DNA of 64,000 nucleotides from an uncultured Tidjanibacter sp. (GTDB lineage Bacteria > Bacteroidota > Bacteroidia > Bacteroidales > Rikenellaceae). Of this stretch, positions 55,210-64,000 are shown piece after piece. The DNA is taken from positions 62,001-126,000 of the forward strand of contig CANTVF010000007.1 of assembly GCA_947852905.1 (NCBI GenBank), given 5' to 3'. Made by a program: the position numbers and the translations under genes. The first letter of the stretch is position 1. Every line of letters starts with the position of its first letter. Below the pieces are notes generated by a model. That model was not told the DNA's origin. It saw only the letters and a program-made list of their open reading frames with translations, and made no database searches.

Positions 55210-56484
55210 ATGGAAATATTAATTATCCTGCTACTGATACTCCTCAACGGCATACTCGCCATGTCTGAAATAGCACTGGTATCGGCACGCAGGTCGCGAC
55301 TGGAGACAGAAGCCCGCAACGGTAGCAAGGCCGCACGCACGGCACTCTCGCTTTCCGGCGAACCGGACAGGTTCCTGTCCACGATACAGATAGGCATAAC
55401 GCTTATCGGCATACTAACAGGTCTTTATTCGGGCGAAACGTTCGCCGCCGATTTTGCGAAAGTCATAGCCCGTTGGGAGATACTCGCCCCGTATTCCTAC
55501 GGCATAGCACAGACCGTCATAGTCATAGCCGTCACATATCTGACGCTCATATTCGGGGAACTCGTCCCGAAACGTATCGGTATGGCCAAGGCTGAAAACG
55601 TTTCCAAAGCCGTGTCGCGCCCCATGAAAGCTCTGTCGATAATAGCCGCCCCGCTGGTGTGGCTGCTGTCCAAAAGCACCGCACTCGTAGTAAAGGCCAT
55701 AGGCCTGAAAGACAGCGAAAACAAAGTCACCGAAGAGGAAATAAAGGCCATAGTCAAAGAAGGCATGGATACAGGCGAAGTGCAGGCAGTAGAACACGAC
55801 ATAGTGGAACGTGTATTCAGTCTGGGCGACAGGGACGTTGACTCCATAATGACGCACCGCAGCGAACTCGTATGGTTAAATATAAACGACACTGCGGATG
55901 AAATAATGCACAAGGTATGCAGCGACATGCACGACGTCTACCCCGTATCGGGTATCCGCCCTGACGAACTGGTCGGCGCCATACACATGAAAGACCTGTT
56001 CGGCAACATGCATCGCCCCGACTTCGATCTGGAATCCATACTACGTCCGGCCAACTGCCTGCCCGAAAACCAAAGCGTATACGAGGCTTTGGAAGAGTTC
56101 AAACGGACGAACTCCGCATACGGATTCATAATAGACGAATTCGGCGAAGTTCTTGGTATCGTGACGCTGCGGGATATGATGGAAGCATTGGTAGGCGAAG
56201 TTCCTGACGAAGACGAAGAAGCCGACATGATACAACGCGAAGACGGCAGCTGGCTGGTCGACGGCCAATGTTCGTTCTACAATTTTCTGGAACATTTCGA
56301 CCGCGAGGAACTCTACCGCGACAACGAATACAACACGCTCAGCGGCCTGATACTCGACAATCTGAAACATATTCCCGCGACAGGCGAAAAAATGGCGTGG
56401 AACGGATTCGACTTCGAGATAATCGACATGGACGGTGCCCGGATCGACAAGGTTCTGGTACACTATCAGACGCCCGCCGAATAG
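55210..56484 (+). CDS. CNNM/CBS-domain membrane protein (CorC/HlyC family)
   Basis: 424 residues. The N-terminal CNNM (DUF21) domain has membrane segments at about 1-20, 60-75, 95-120 and 130-155, with LNGILAMSEIALVSARRSRL near the start. Two CBS repeats follow (MTHRSELVWLNINDTADEIM near 217, and GIVTLRDMMEALVGEVPDED near 316). The C-terminal CorC_HlyC domain covers the last ~80 residues (YNTLSGLILDNLKHIPATGE). Family members are linked to Mg2+/Co2+ transport; the older name haemolysin is misleading. The terminator overlaps the stop codon. Confidence 0.9.
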   Translation: MEILIILLLILLNGILAMSEIALVSARRSRLETEARNGSKAARTALSLSGEPDRFLSTIQIGITLIGILTGLYSGETFAADFAKVIARWEILAPYSYGIAQTVIVIAVTYLTLIFGELVPKRIGMAKAENVSKAVSRPMKALSIIAAPLVWLLSKSTALVVKAIGLKDSENKVTEEEIKAIVKEGMDTGEVQAVEHDIVERVFSLGDRDVDSIMTHRSELVWLNINDTADEIMHKVCSDMHDVYPVSGIRPDELVGAIHMKDLFGNMHRPDFDLESILRPANCLPENQSVYEALEEFKRTNSAYGFIIDEFGEVLGIVTLRDMMEALVGEVPDEDEEADMIQREDGSWLVDGQCSFYNFLEHFDREELYRDNEYNTLSGLILDNLKHIPATGEKMAWNGFDFEIIDMDGARIDKVLVHYQTPAE

Positions 56485-56515
56485 TACGATCACCTAAAAA
56501 GGTGATCGTACTATT
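56480..56515. terminator. 16-bp stem terminator at the end of the CorC-like gene
   Basis: AATAGTACGATCACCT pairs fully with 56500-56515 around AAAA. It includes the TAG stop codon itself, so ribosome passage may influence folding. Confidence 0.7.
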
Positions 56516-56691
56516 CAGTGTACCTTTTGGGGGGGGCATTACGCTCCCCAAAATTTTCTGCGAAAAGAGGACTGAAAGTATTATTATTAGTCATATCTAC
56601 AGGCACAGTCATAGACGGCAAATAAGTAACCGTTGGATTCGACGCTGTGATTTGTCGGATAATGACATTAAAATATATAATTGCTACAAAT

Positions 56692-56735
56692 AAAAAAGGA
56701 GTTGCGGGAAATGAATTTCCCGCAACTCCTTTTTT
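56692..56735. terminator. Perfect 20-bp stem terminator of the oleate hydratase gene
   Basis: 20 nt at 56692-56711 are complementary to 56716-56735 with loop TGAA and A6/T6 feet. On the minus strand it starts 15 bp after the stop at 56751. Confidence 0.85.
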
Positions 56736-56750
56736 CAAAACTGCATACGG

Positions 56751-58520
56751 TCAGATCAGCCCCGACTGCTGCAACAATTCGTATATGATAGTCCCCTTGC
56801 TCTTTTCAACGCCTTTCTTTTCCAGCAATTTCAGAATGAACGGCAGTTTCATGTCCTGCAACTTCTTACCGTCCATAAGACGAGCCGAAGATTCGAGCAG
56901 CGTACGCACATCGTAACACGAAGCGAATACCTCCGGAACGCCTCGTTCTATATCCAACAACGTATATACTGCCTCCATAGCGGTACGCACCGAATATTCG
57001 GTAGTAAATACCGTATCGCGTGGAGTCTCGGCGAAGTTACCTATGAACGCCAGATTCACCGATCCTTCCGGAACTACGTCCGGACGGTCGCCCGCCGCCC
57101 TCGGCATGAAATAGGACATTACATAAGGCATCATACACGGAATGGTATTGGCCGAATTGACGGCCATATCGTGAATCTCCGATTCGGGTACTCCTATGTG
57201 GTACAGCCACTCCTCGGCTATCTCGATACCCGTACAATCCTTCATGGGCTTATGCACGTAATTGCCGGGACGGTCGGAGAACAGGCCGTAAATCCACACT
57301 ACGAGCTGATCCTTTGGCTGTTTCTTGAAATGGGGCTGACGATTCAGCGTCCAGCTCATGAGCCAGTTGGAATCCTTCACCGAAACTATGCCGCCCGTAA
57401 CCACCTTGCCTGCGAAAGGATCGCGCAGACATATGTTTTCTATGTATGGCGGGATACGTCCGTCGAGCGTCGTCAGCGTGGCCGAAACGAAATTGCTTCG
57501 CGACACGTCGCCGTAGAATTTCTCAGGATGTCCGAAAGCCGGATCCTGAGCCGCAATGTTTTTCCACAGTGTCCAGCTTCCGCCGAGCGACTTGTTGAAC
57601 TCAGGCGCAGTAAACTGATCGCCGTAAGACGAACTCTCGGTAATACTGCCGTTGGTGACGAATACCAGATCGTCTTCCGTAAGTTCCTGAGTCTTCAACA
57701 TACCGTCGGTCTCGTACATGATCTTTCTGGCCACCTTACGGCCGCCGGCCGTATCCACTATCACGTTCTTCACCTGAGTTCCGTAATGGAAATGTACGCC
57801 GTGCTGCTCGAGGTATTTCACCAGAGGCATTACGAGCGACTCGTATTGGTTATACTTGGTGAATTTAAGCGCGGACAGATCCGGAAGACCGCCAATGTGG
57901 TGAATGAACCTTGCTATATAACGACGCATCTCTATGGCACTGTGCCACTCCTCGAACGCGAACATCGTACGCCAGTATAGCCAGAAATTCGACCGGAAGA
58001 AATCCTCGCTGAAAACATCGGCTATAGTCTTGTCGTCGAGTTCGGACTCAGCGGTAAGGAACAGTTTGATGATCTCCTCCGACGCTTTGTCAGTCAGTCC
58101 GAACTTACCGTCGGTATGTGCATCCTGCCCCCTCTGTTCCGTAGCACGCATCTTCGAGTAGTTGGGGTCGTCCTTGTTGAGCCAATAAAACTCGTCCAGC
58201 ACCGAAGCGTCTGGCACTTCGAGAGAAGGAATCGAACGGAACATGTCCCACAGACATTCGAAATGATTTTCCATTTCGCGTCCGCCACGTATAATGAATC
58301 CCCGCGATGCGTCGAGAATACCGTCGAGACTGCCACCCGGCAGCTTCAACTCTTCGAGAATATGGATACGGTCACCCTTCATCTGCGCATCGCGCACAAG
58401 GAACACCGCAGCAGACAACGAAGCGAGTCCGCCACCTATTAAATACGCGCGTTTATTGTCTACCCCCTCGGGTTTCCGAGGCCTCGCGAAAGCCTCATAG
58501 TTTCCATTGCTGTAATACAT
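56751..58520 (-). CDS. ohyA: Oleate hydratase (myosin-cross-reactive antigen family)
   Basis: 589 residues. The N-terminal FAD-binding fold is [17 protein letters not shown] near residue 26. The signature [19 protein letters not shown] near 76 carries the flavin-gating and catalytic acidic residues. [13 protein letters not shown] near 288, and the C-terminal [20 protein letters not shown] near 505 are also family-typical. Known reaction: FAD-dependent (redox-neutral) addition of water to the cis-9 double bond of oleate and similar acids, giving 10-hydroxy acids; peripheral membrane association. In gut bacteria it detoxifies free fatty acids. Monocistronic with a strong terminator. Confidence 0.94.
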   Translation of the reverse strand: MYYSNGNYEAFARPRKPEGVDNKRAYLIGGGLASLSAAVFLVRDAQMKGDRIHILEELKLPGGSLDGILDASRGFIIRGGREMENHFECLWDMFRSIPSLEVPDASVLDEFYWLNKDDPNYSKMRATEQRGQDAHTDGKFGLTDKASEEIIKLFLTAESELDDKTIADVFSEDFFRSNFWLYWRTMFAFEEWHSAIEMRRYIARFIHHIGGLPDLSALKFTKYNQYESLVMPLVKYLEQHGVHFHYGTQVKNVIVDTAGGRKVARKIMYETDGMLKTQELTEDDLVFVTNGSITESSSYGDQFTAPEFNKSLGGSWTLWKNIAAQDPAFGHPEKFYGDVSRSNFVSATLTTLDGRIPPYIENICLRDPFAGKVVTGGIVSVKDSNWLMSWTLNRQPHFKKQPKDQLVVWIYGLFSDRPGNYVHKPMKDCTGIEIAEEWLYHIGVPESEIHDMAVNSANTIPCMMPYVMSYFMPRAAGDRPDVVPEGSVNLAFIGNFAETPRDTVFTTEYSVRTAMEAVYTLLDIERGVPEVFASCYDVRTLLESSARLMDGKKLQDMKLPFILKLLEKKGVEKSKGTIIYELLQQSGLI

Positions 58521-59007
58521 AATCAGTATCTCTTTTGGTTAATAACTAACGGCCAGCACCCGAAAGCGCGTCTCCCGTCATTAATTTATTTTCTTACCGC
58601 GAAAGCCGCAAACAGATATGCACACACTACGCTGTCTACGCCTTATCATAAGGCAACGTTTCCACAGTCATTCAAATATTATTGCAAAAACCACGCCACC
58701 TACATAATATCTCTCATCAATTACCGATAAACAGACAAAATAATTTATATATACAATTAAATATTTCAACAATTATATATACAATAAAAAAACATAGCTC
58801 AAACACACAAAAATATTAACCATACATTTGCGTATTTGTAAAAATTAATATATATTGCCAATATAGATGTAAACATTTATATGTGCCAGCCACTCATATA
58901 AAAAGTAGTTACATTACATATCAAAACTAATCAATATATATCCATGGCTTATATCTCAACTCAATTTGCTAATATCTAAATTTAATTACCCCCAAAAAAC
59001 TAAAATT
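58521..59007. other. A+T-rich gap upstream of the orphan lipoprotein
   Basis: 487 bp; from about 58730 the sequence is almost all A and T, very different from the oleate hydratase gene. Besides a promoter box at 58823-58830 I see no gene, RNA or repeat. Confidence 0.5.
58823..58830 (+). promoter_or_regulatory. -7 box (TACATTTG) upstream of the orphan lipoprotein
   Basis: TAnnTTTG match giving a long leader of about 175 nt to the ATG at 59008. No -33 element seen. Confidence 0.35.
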
Positions 59008-59865
59008 ATGAAAAGAAATTACGCATTTATTTTTGCCGCAGCATTATTAACTATAACAGGATGTACATCGACCTACGACAATGACATGACATTGTCAAAC
59101 GAAGCCAATGAAAATGAAACTCGCGGTTGGGTAAACTTTCAGGTTACAGGTCCTACTACCATCAGAATGGGAAATTCCGCGACCTTCAATATGTCGTTCG
59201 ACGGTGAATATTCTGTCCGTTGGGGTGTATATATCAAAGAAAGTTCCGGAGAATATACAGAACAATCCGATAACATCATTGAATTATCTACAACCAGCAA
59301 CCTGCAATACAAGATCGTAGTACTCAAACAACCAGGAACTTATTTTGTCAAAGGCGAACTGCTCAACAATACCGGTAAAGTAGTCGCAAGTTCCTACAAA
59401 CAATTTGATGTACCCAAAGAGATGACTTTAGGCGGAATTAACACACAGATTCTAACATATTTCGCTTGCAGAAATTCCGCCAATCGAATTATCACTTATC
59501 AACAATTTGCATTAGTCAATACTATTATAAGTAACAAATGTTGTTTTAGAACATTTAATGTGCTGCCATTATCAAGCCATCCCCTGTATGATTATTTAAT
59601 ACCGGTATATCAGAACAGCGTAATCAACGGTAATTACTACACCACTACAGGCTCCGGGCAGGTTGCATTTTTTATTTTTGACAGACAACTGCCGGGCACA
59701 GTTCCTCTGTACCAATTTCAGGAACAGTATACCGCATTCAATACCAACGGACAATTACAGATTGTCGTAGACAACAAATTCTTTTCTACTACATCATCGA
59801 CTTCCCATGTAAACAGTAACTACAATGTTTACAACAGGGGATTAGTGGGCTATGTATTTCCTTAA
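59008..59865 (+). CDS. Orphan A+T-rich lipoprotein of unknown function
   Basis: 285 residues from MKRNYAFIFAAALLTITGC at 59008, a clear lipoprotein signal with Cys at residue 19. The upstream ATG (58966) would bury the signal peptide and is rejected. The region about 35-135 (FQVTGPTTIRMGNSATFNMS, then PGTYFVKGELLNNTGKVVAS) looks like an immunoglobulin/PKD-type beta domain. The C-terminal ~150 residues are Asn-, Thr- and Tyr-rich with no recognised family. Codon use is A+T-rich, unlike every neighbour, which suggests recent transfer or a fast-evolving surface protein. It shares a bidirectional terminator with purA. Confidence 0.75.
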   Translation: MKRNYAFIFAAALLTITGCTSTYDNDMTLSNEANENETRGWVNFQVTGPTTIRMGNSATFNMSFDGEYSVRWGVYIKESSGEYTEQSDNIIELSTTSNLQYKIVVLKQPGTYFVKGELLNNTGKVVASSYKQFDVPKEMTLGGINTQILTYFACRNSANRIITYQQFALVNTIISNKCCFRTFNVLPLSSHPLYDYLIPVYQNSVINGNYYTTTGSGQVAFFIFDRQLPGTVPLYQFQEQYTAFNTNGQLQIVVDNKFFSTTSSTSHVNSNYNVYNRGLVGYVFP

Positions 59866-59916
59866 GCAAAATTATTTGATCCATAATCTTCATCTGATCC
59901 ATTATTAGATTGCATA

Positions 59917-59955
59917 AACAGTACAGCCGGACTTGATAAGTCCGGCTGTACTGTT
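59917..59955. terminator. Bidirectional terminator between the orphan lipoprotein and purA
   Basis: A 17-bp perfect stem (59917-59933 with 59939-59955), loop of 5 nt, T-run on the plus strand (GTTTTCC). Lies 51 bp after one stop and 19 bp after the other. Confidence 0.8.
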
Positions 59956-59974
59956 TTCCCGAAATATCGTAACG

Positions 59975-61258
59975 TCAGAAAATATCCTTAAGCGTTACGG
60001 TCTGCAATCTGTCGGGGCCGACAGACAATACCGCCACCTCGGTGCGTGTAAGTTCCTCTATCTTACGCACATAATTCTTTGCCGCCTGCGGCAGTTCGTC
60101 GAAACTCTTTATGCCCGATATGTCTTCTTTCCAACCGGGGAGTTCTATATAGACCGGTTTGCAACGCTGGAATTGCGGAATAGTCGCCGGCATCGTTTCG
60201 ATACGTTTGCCGTCGAGCTCGTACGCGACACAGATCTTGACCGTATCCAGTCCGGAAAGCACATCGAAAAGCATAAGTGCCAAATAATTGATGCCGCTAA
60301 CGCGACGAGTGTGATTCAACACCACGGCATCGAGCCAACCCACCCTTCTCGGACGGCCGGTAACGGTTCCGTACTCATGCCCGCGCTCGCGTATGTAGTC
60401 GGCCACCTCGCCGTCAAGTTCCGTAGGGAACGGACCCTCGCCCACCCTCGTGGTATAGGCTTTGCAAACGCCGAGCACGTTGTCCACGTAACGCGGAGCT
60501 ATGCCGGCATTCAACGGAACGCTCGAAGCCGTAGGGCTTGAAGAGGTAACATACGGATATGTACCGTGATCTATACAGAGCATTACGCCCTGCGCCCCCT
60601 CGAAAAGCACTTTCGACCCCTTCTCTATCTCGTCATTGATAAGTACCGACGTGTCGCATATGTATTTTCCGATACGTCCGGCGAGCTCCATATACTGTCC
60701 GTAGATCTCATCGAAAGAGAAAGTTCGGCAACCGAACATTTCGAGTTCTCGGTTTTTGATCTCAAGCGCATCGCGCAACCGGACTGCAAAATAGTCCGGA
60801 TCGAGCAGGTCGCCCATGCGGATACCTATACGGTCGAACTTGTCGGCATAAGCGGGTCCTATACCTTTCTTGGTCGTGCCGATCTGCTTGCCGCCCTTGA
60901 GCGATTCAGCGGCGCCGTCGAGTACCGAGTGATAAGGCATCACAACGGCAGCCCTGTCCGAAATGAACAGCTTGTAATCGGTCACTCCGCGAGCCTCGAG
61001 AGCTTCCAGTTCGCTCACTACCGACACCGGATTCACCACCATGCCGTTGGCCATGATATTCTTTATGTGGGGATTGAATATACCGGAAGGGATACTCTGC
61101 AAAGCGAACTTCTGTCCGTCGAAAGCGATCGTATGGCCGGCATTGTTACCGCCCTGATAACGCACGACCACATCGGCGCCAGAAGCGTAATAATCGGTTA
61201 TCTTGCCTTTTCCCTCGTCCCCCCACTGGGTTCCGACAACGACCAGTCTGTTTTTCAT
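59975..61258 (-). CDS. purA: Adenylosuccinate synthetase
   Basis: 427 residues. The P-loop is GTQWGDEGKGKITDYYA at residues 9-25. GGNNAGHTI near 36 holds the catalytic His, and GTTKKGIGPAYADK near 127, SSSPTASSVPLNAGIAPRYV near 236 and the C-terminal TRVGEGPFPTEL are family signatures. It joins IMP and aspartate using GTP, first of the two steps to AMP. Its start lies 5 bp after the purB stop, so the two pathway enzymes are made from one message in the order purB-purA. Confidence 0.97.
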   Translation of the reverse strand: MKNRLVVVGTQWGDEGKGKITDYYASGADVVVRYQGGNNAGHTIAFDGQKFALQSIPSGIFNPHIKNIMANGMVVNPVSVVSELEALEARGVTDYKLFISDRAAVVMPYHSVLDGAAESLKGGKQIGTTKKGIGPAYADKFDRIGIRMGDLLDPDYFAVRLRDALEIKNRELEMFGCRTFSFDEIYGQYMELAGRIGKYICDTSVLINDEIEKGSKVLFEGAQGVMLCIDHGTYPYVTSSSPTASSVPLNAGIAPRYVDNVLGVCKAYTTRVGEGPFPTELDGEVADYIRERGHEYGTVTGRPRRVGWLDAVVLNHTRRVSGINYLALMLFDVLSGLDTVKICVAYELDGKRIETMPATIPQFQRCKPVYIELPGWKEDISGIKSFDELPQAAKNYVRKIEELTRTEVAVLSVGPDRLQTVTLKDIF

Positions 61259-61263
61259 CGTCT

Positions 61264-62574
61264 CTATTTTTCTGAATCTTCGATTATACCGGCACGGCGG
61301 TATATGTAATCAACGTTCTTCATATAATAATCAAGAGTGAAGCATGCGTCGAGTTCTTCCGGCGTAAGATATTTCATCACCTCGTCGCTCCCGCGCAACA
61401 ACTCCTGATAATCGCGTCTTTCGCTCAATGCCCGCATGGCTATCGGCTGCACCATATCGTACGCCGCCTCTCTCGCGAGTCCCTTGCCTATCAGAGCATT
61501 CATAACCCTCTGTGCGAATATCACTCCGCGTGTGCGGTAAATATTCTCCAACATGACGTCCGGGAATACTGTAAGGTTTTCGAGTATTCCGCGGAAACGG
61601 ACGAGCATATAGTCGAGCAACATCGTCGCGTCGGGCAATATGATACGTTCCGTAGCCGAATGGGAAATATCGCGCTCATGCCACAAAGCCACGTTTTCAT
61701 AGAAAGTCAGCATATAGCCGCGCATCACCCTCGCACAACCGGTTATGTTCTCGCTGCTTATCGGGTTACGCTTGTGGGGCATCGCGCTCGACCCCTTCTG
61801 CCCCTTGCCGAAAGCCTCCTCTACTTCATGCACCTCGGTACGTTGCAGGTTTCTGATCTCGAATGCCATCTGTTCGAGCGAAGCCGCAATTACGGCCAAC
61901 GTAGCCATATAATAGGCGTGGCGGTCTCGCTGTATAACCTGTGTCGAAACGTTGGCGCTCTGAATGCCGAGCTTCTCGCACACATAATCCTGAATAAACG
62001 GCGGTATATTCGCGAAATTGCCTACCGCTCCGCTCAGCTTACCTACCTCTATATTGCGGGCCGCCGCACGGAAACGCTCAATGTTGCGCATCATCTCCTC
62101 ATGCCACAGCACCCATTTCAGACCGAAACTGGTTATGTCGGCATGTATGCCGTGTGTACGGCCTACGCAAGGCGTATCCTTGAAACGGACAGCCTGACGA
62201 CGCAACACCTCGATAAAATCCTCTATATCTTTCAGCAGTATTTCGTTGGCCTGCTTGATAAGGTATCCGTTAGCAGTATCCACCACATCGGTACTCGTCA
62301 GTCCGTAATGCACCCACTTGCGCTCCTCGCCCAACGTCTCGCTCACGGCACGCGTGAAAGCCACGATGTCGTGCCGGGTCTGCTCCTCTATCTCCTTGAT
62401 GCGGTCTATGTCGAACGAAGCCTTTTCCCACAATTTGGCGACATCCTCCTTCGGAATGACGCCGAGTTCGCTCCACGCCTCCGCAGCGAGTATCTCGACC
62501 TTGAGATAAGCCTCGAATTTTCTTTGCTCGGTCCAAACGGCCCTCATGCCGGGCCTGCTGTATCTGTCTATCAT
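61264..62574 (-). CDS. purB: Adenylosuccinate lyase
   Basis: 436 residues from [20 protein letters not shown], chosen because a -7 box at 62603-62610 lies inside the longer open frame (to 62643). Family motifs: [12 protein letters not shown] near 92, [13 protein letters not shown] near 144 with the catalytic His, and the fumarase-superfamily signature [17 protein letters not shown] near 265. It splits adenylosuccinate to AMP and fumarate, and SAICAR in the main purine route. Head of the purB-purA operon. Confidence 0.96.
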   Translation of the reverse strand: MIDRYSRPGMRAVWTEQRKFEAYLKVEILAAEAWSELGVIPKEDVAKLWEKASFDIDRIKEIEEQTRHDIVAFTRAVSETLGEERKWVHYGLTSTDVVDTANGYLIKQANEILLKDIEDFIEVLRRQAVRFKDTPCVGRTHGIHADITSFGLKWVLWHEEMMRNIERFRAAARNIEVGKLSGAVGNFANIPPFIQDYVCEKLGIQSANVSTQVIQRDRHAYYMATLAVIAASLEQMAFEIRNLQRTEVHEVEEAFGKGQKGSSAMPHKRNPISSENITGCARVMRGYMLTFYENVALWHERDISHSATERIILPDATMLLDYMLVRFRGILENLTVFPDVMLENIYRTRGVIFAQRVMNALIGKGLAREAAYDMVQPIAMRALSERRDYQELLRGSDEVMKYLTPEELDACFTLDYYMKNVDYIYRRAGIIEDSEK

Positions 62575-62602
62575 ATCTATGTTTAATATGGTTGCCGGGA
62601 GA

Positions 62603-62610
62603 CAAAGATA
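62603..62610 (-). promoter_or_regulatory. -7 box (TATCTTTG) for purB-purA
   Basis: Common -7 form, 29 bp upstream of the chosen purB ATG; decides against the upstream start. Confidence 0.55.
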
Positions 62611-62867
62611 CCAATTTCGCAATTCATAACCTCGCACCGGCACGATTATAATACAAACAATTTTATTCAGCTATCGGCAGTGGCAGCTTCATCGGCTGAA
62701 TGCAAAAACGAATGTTCACAGCGTCCCGGCAATAACTAACGTATAAATGCCGCAACGACACCCGTAAAACGGACACACAAACATAAACGACACGATCGCA
62801 AAATGGCGGTGACCGAACAAACTCGCATACGACGAATTCCGTAATGGAACAACGCCCGCAATGAATA

Positions 62868-63389
62868 TTAAAAATGGAAACCGATTTTGAAGCCTATCTG
62901 ATTGGTTTTACCCTTTATTGTCGTGTTCAGGACATACACGGTATACGAATAGTATTCATAGAATATCGAAACATCCATTCCCGATTTGCCTCTGAAAGGA
63001 AAGTGAAATCCGAACTCAGGACGCAATAACAGTCCGCCGGAGGTGTCATAATAGTAATCCAGTTTCGTTCCCAGATTCAGCCCGGCCACAAGATCCAGCT
63101 TTCTCGATACAGGCATATAACCTTTCACATTCAAGTAAAGAGGAACGATGACAGCCTCATCGCCAAAATTCATCGTCAGTCCGCCTCCAACACCTGCGAA
63201 GAGATATCTGGAAAATCTTATACCGTTTACAAATTCGAGATTCACGTTATTGGTTTCGTCATCGATTCCGAATGAATACATCAAATCGACTTCGCCCTGA
63301 TAGTTGAATGTCTTAACTTCCTGCGCACTCATGTAAAACTGAATCATCGACAGAAAGCACACCACTATATAAAAAACGCCTTTTTTCAT
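62868..63389 (-). CDS. Small outer-membrane beta-barrel-like protein
   Basis: 173 residues from MKKGVFYIVVCFLSMIQFYM; the signal peptide ends around SAQEVKTF. The rest alternates polar and hydrophobic residues with strand-like stretches: SRYLFAGVGGGLTMNFGDEA, LDLVAGLNLGTKLDYYYDTS and GLLLRPEFGFHFPFRGKSGM. It ends in GFKIGFHF, an aromatic C-terminus as in outer-membrane barrels. That suggests an eight-stranded barrel, but the family was not identified. A -7 box sits 29 bp upstream. More A+T-rich than purB. Confidence 0.65.
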   Translation of the reverse strand: MKKGVFYIVVCFLSMIQFYMSAQEVKTFNYQGEVDLMYSFGIDDETNNVNLEFVNGIRFSRYLFAGVGGGLTMNFGDEAVIVPLYLNVKGYMPVSRKLDLVAGLNLGTKLDYYYDTSGGLLLRPEFGFHFPFRGKSGMDVSIFYEYYSYTVYVLNTTIKGKTNQIGFKIGFHF

Positions 63390-63882
63390 AAATAAAATAA
63401 TTATTAAATTCAACTTTCAAACATATGCCGCGCAAAAGCATAAAAAACACTCGGATATAACGGACAACGTTCGCGACTATACTTCGCAAAACGATTCGCG
63501 ACTTATCACATCTTAATATTGCACCAATGTAAAACAATCTTTCCGATCTTATCCCGCTCCAGACCGATTGAATATATCTTTTCACTCATTACCGCAAAAG
63601 TCAGACAAGCCCCGGCCGGGGAAAGCATATCCGCCGCTCGAAATCATATTCGGAATAAGGATAAATGCAGTTTCGCCGATTCTGTTGCCTCCGATCCAAA
63701 TTGTACAAGACAATATATGTCTTTTACAAACCTTCAACGGCAACGCTCCTGACCTCTACATTCGACGACTACACCCGACACTACGACATTACTTTACTAT
63801 ATTTCTCAGATACTGCTTAACTACATAATGATAAACATCAATGTTTTATGATTCTTGTTCTTTTTCTCATAAGGCAAAAAAT
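63390..63882. other. Region between the barrel-like gene and the right-edge terminator
   Basis: About 490 bp. Contains the promoter box at 63418-63425 and short plus-strand frames (63519-63752, 63568-63828) with no recognisable domain. Nothing else identified. Confidence 0.4.
63418..63425 (-). promoter_or_regulatory. -7 box (TATGTTTG) for the barrel-like protein
   Basis: TAnnTTTG match 29 bp before the ATG at 63389. Confidence 0.45.
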
Positions 63883-63919
63883 AACAAAGCCCTGCAAGTT
63901 TTATTTGCAGGGCTTTGTT
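63883..63919 (-). terminator. Terminator beside the tRNA-Ser-like fragment
   Basis: A perfect 15-bp stem (AACAAAGCCCTGCAA and complement) with 7-nt loop. On the minus strand six Ts follow, so it fits transcription coming from the tRNA-like end at 63937-63961. Confidence 0.75.
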
Positions 63920-63936
63920 TTTACGTCAATGATATC

Positions 63937-63961
63937 TGGCGGAGAGAGGGGCTCTCGAACC
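63937..63961 (-). other. Isolated tRNA-Ser-like 3' end (possible attachment-site remnant)
   Basis: On the minus strand the 25 nt run GG, a TTCGA T-loop core, CCCC, the acceptor strand TCTCTCC, discriminator G and an encoded CCA, as at the 3' end of a bacterial tRNA-Ser. The sequence that should hold the rest of the tRNA (63962-64000) is A+T-rich and cannot pair with it. A terminator follows at the expected place. Best read as a chromosomal tRNA 3' end separated from its body by an integrated element beginning to the right. Confidence 0.4.
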
Positions 63962-64000
63962 TATACATTCAAGAAATATCATAAAATTGCAAATTACTGA

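Overview
The window reads as chromosome of a gut-type Bacteroidales bacterium, most likely Rikenellaceae/Alistipes. This is inferred from moderately high G+C, frequent ATA (Ile) codons, Bacteroidetes-type promoters (TAnnTTTG -7 boxes), lipoproteins with acidic residues after the lipobox Cys, BACON-domain lipoproteins, a divergent tamB/tsaD pair and a long-form urocanate hydratase. It was not checked against a database. Nearly all of it is dense housekeeping and metabolic sequence. I see no CRISPR array, transposase, phage structural gene or restriction system.

Layout. 1-2.5 kb: an oligopeptide transporter truncated by the window edge, divergent from glycerate kinase. 2.6-9.5 kb: a complete histidine-degradation operon (ftcD, hutU, hutH, hutI) taking histidine to glutamate with the formimino carbon passed to folate. 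Each gap between its genes holds an RNA hairpin. 9.7-11.6 kb: an A+T-richer pair, AraC regulator and nitroreductase. 11.8-18.5 kb: two tandem copies of a two-gene surface lipoprotein cassette, mosaics of identical and diverged DNA. 18.8-22.5 kb: ADP-forming acyl-CoA synthetase and an aminotransferase. 22.6-29.6 kb: def, ruvX, glyS, coaD, lpxD, ruvC and a TlpA-like lipoprotein. 29.8 kb: a tRNA-Arg with unusual but covarying tertiary positions. 30.4-39.3 kb: envelope genes (DUF1573, tonB, exbD, exbB, tamB) and tsaD.

39.3-46.5 kb is an accessory-looking block: SulP anion transporter, EamA exporter, DUF2867 protein, flavodoxin, low-molecular-weight phosphatase, DoxX, alpha/beta hydrolase. It is bounded by two inverted copies of a ~165-nt repeat. 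46.5-56.5 kb: prfC, nadB, prmA, ade, xerD and a CorC/HlyC-type protein. 56.7-63.4 kb: oleate hydratase, an A+T-rich orphan lipoprotein, purB-purA and a small beta-barrel-like protein. The right edge carries what looks like the 3' end of a tRNA-Ser without its body, a possible integration scar.

No wholly new defence or mobile system was found. The observations most worth following are the recombining BACON lipoprotein cassettes, the inverted repeat pair around 39-46 kb, the tRNA-Arg with A15/U48 and A19/U56, the hairpins in the hut operon, and the possible attachment scar at the right end.
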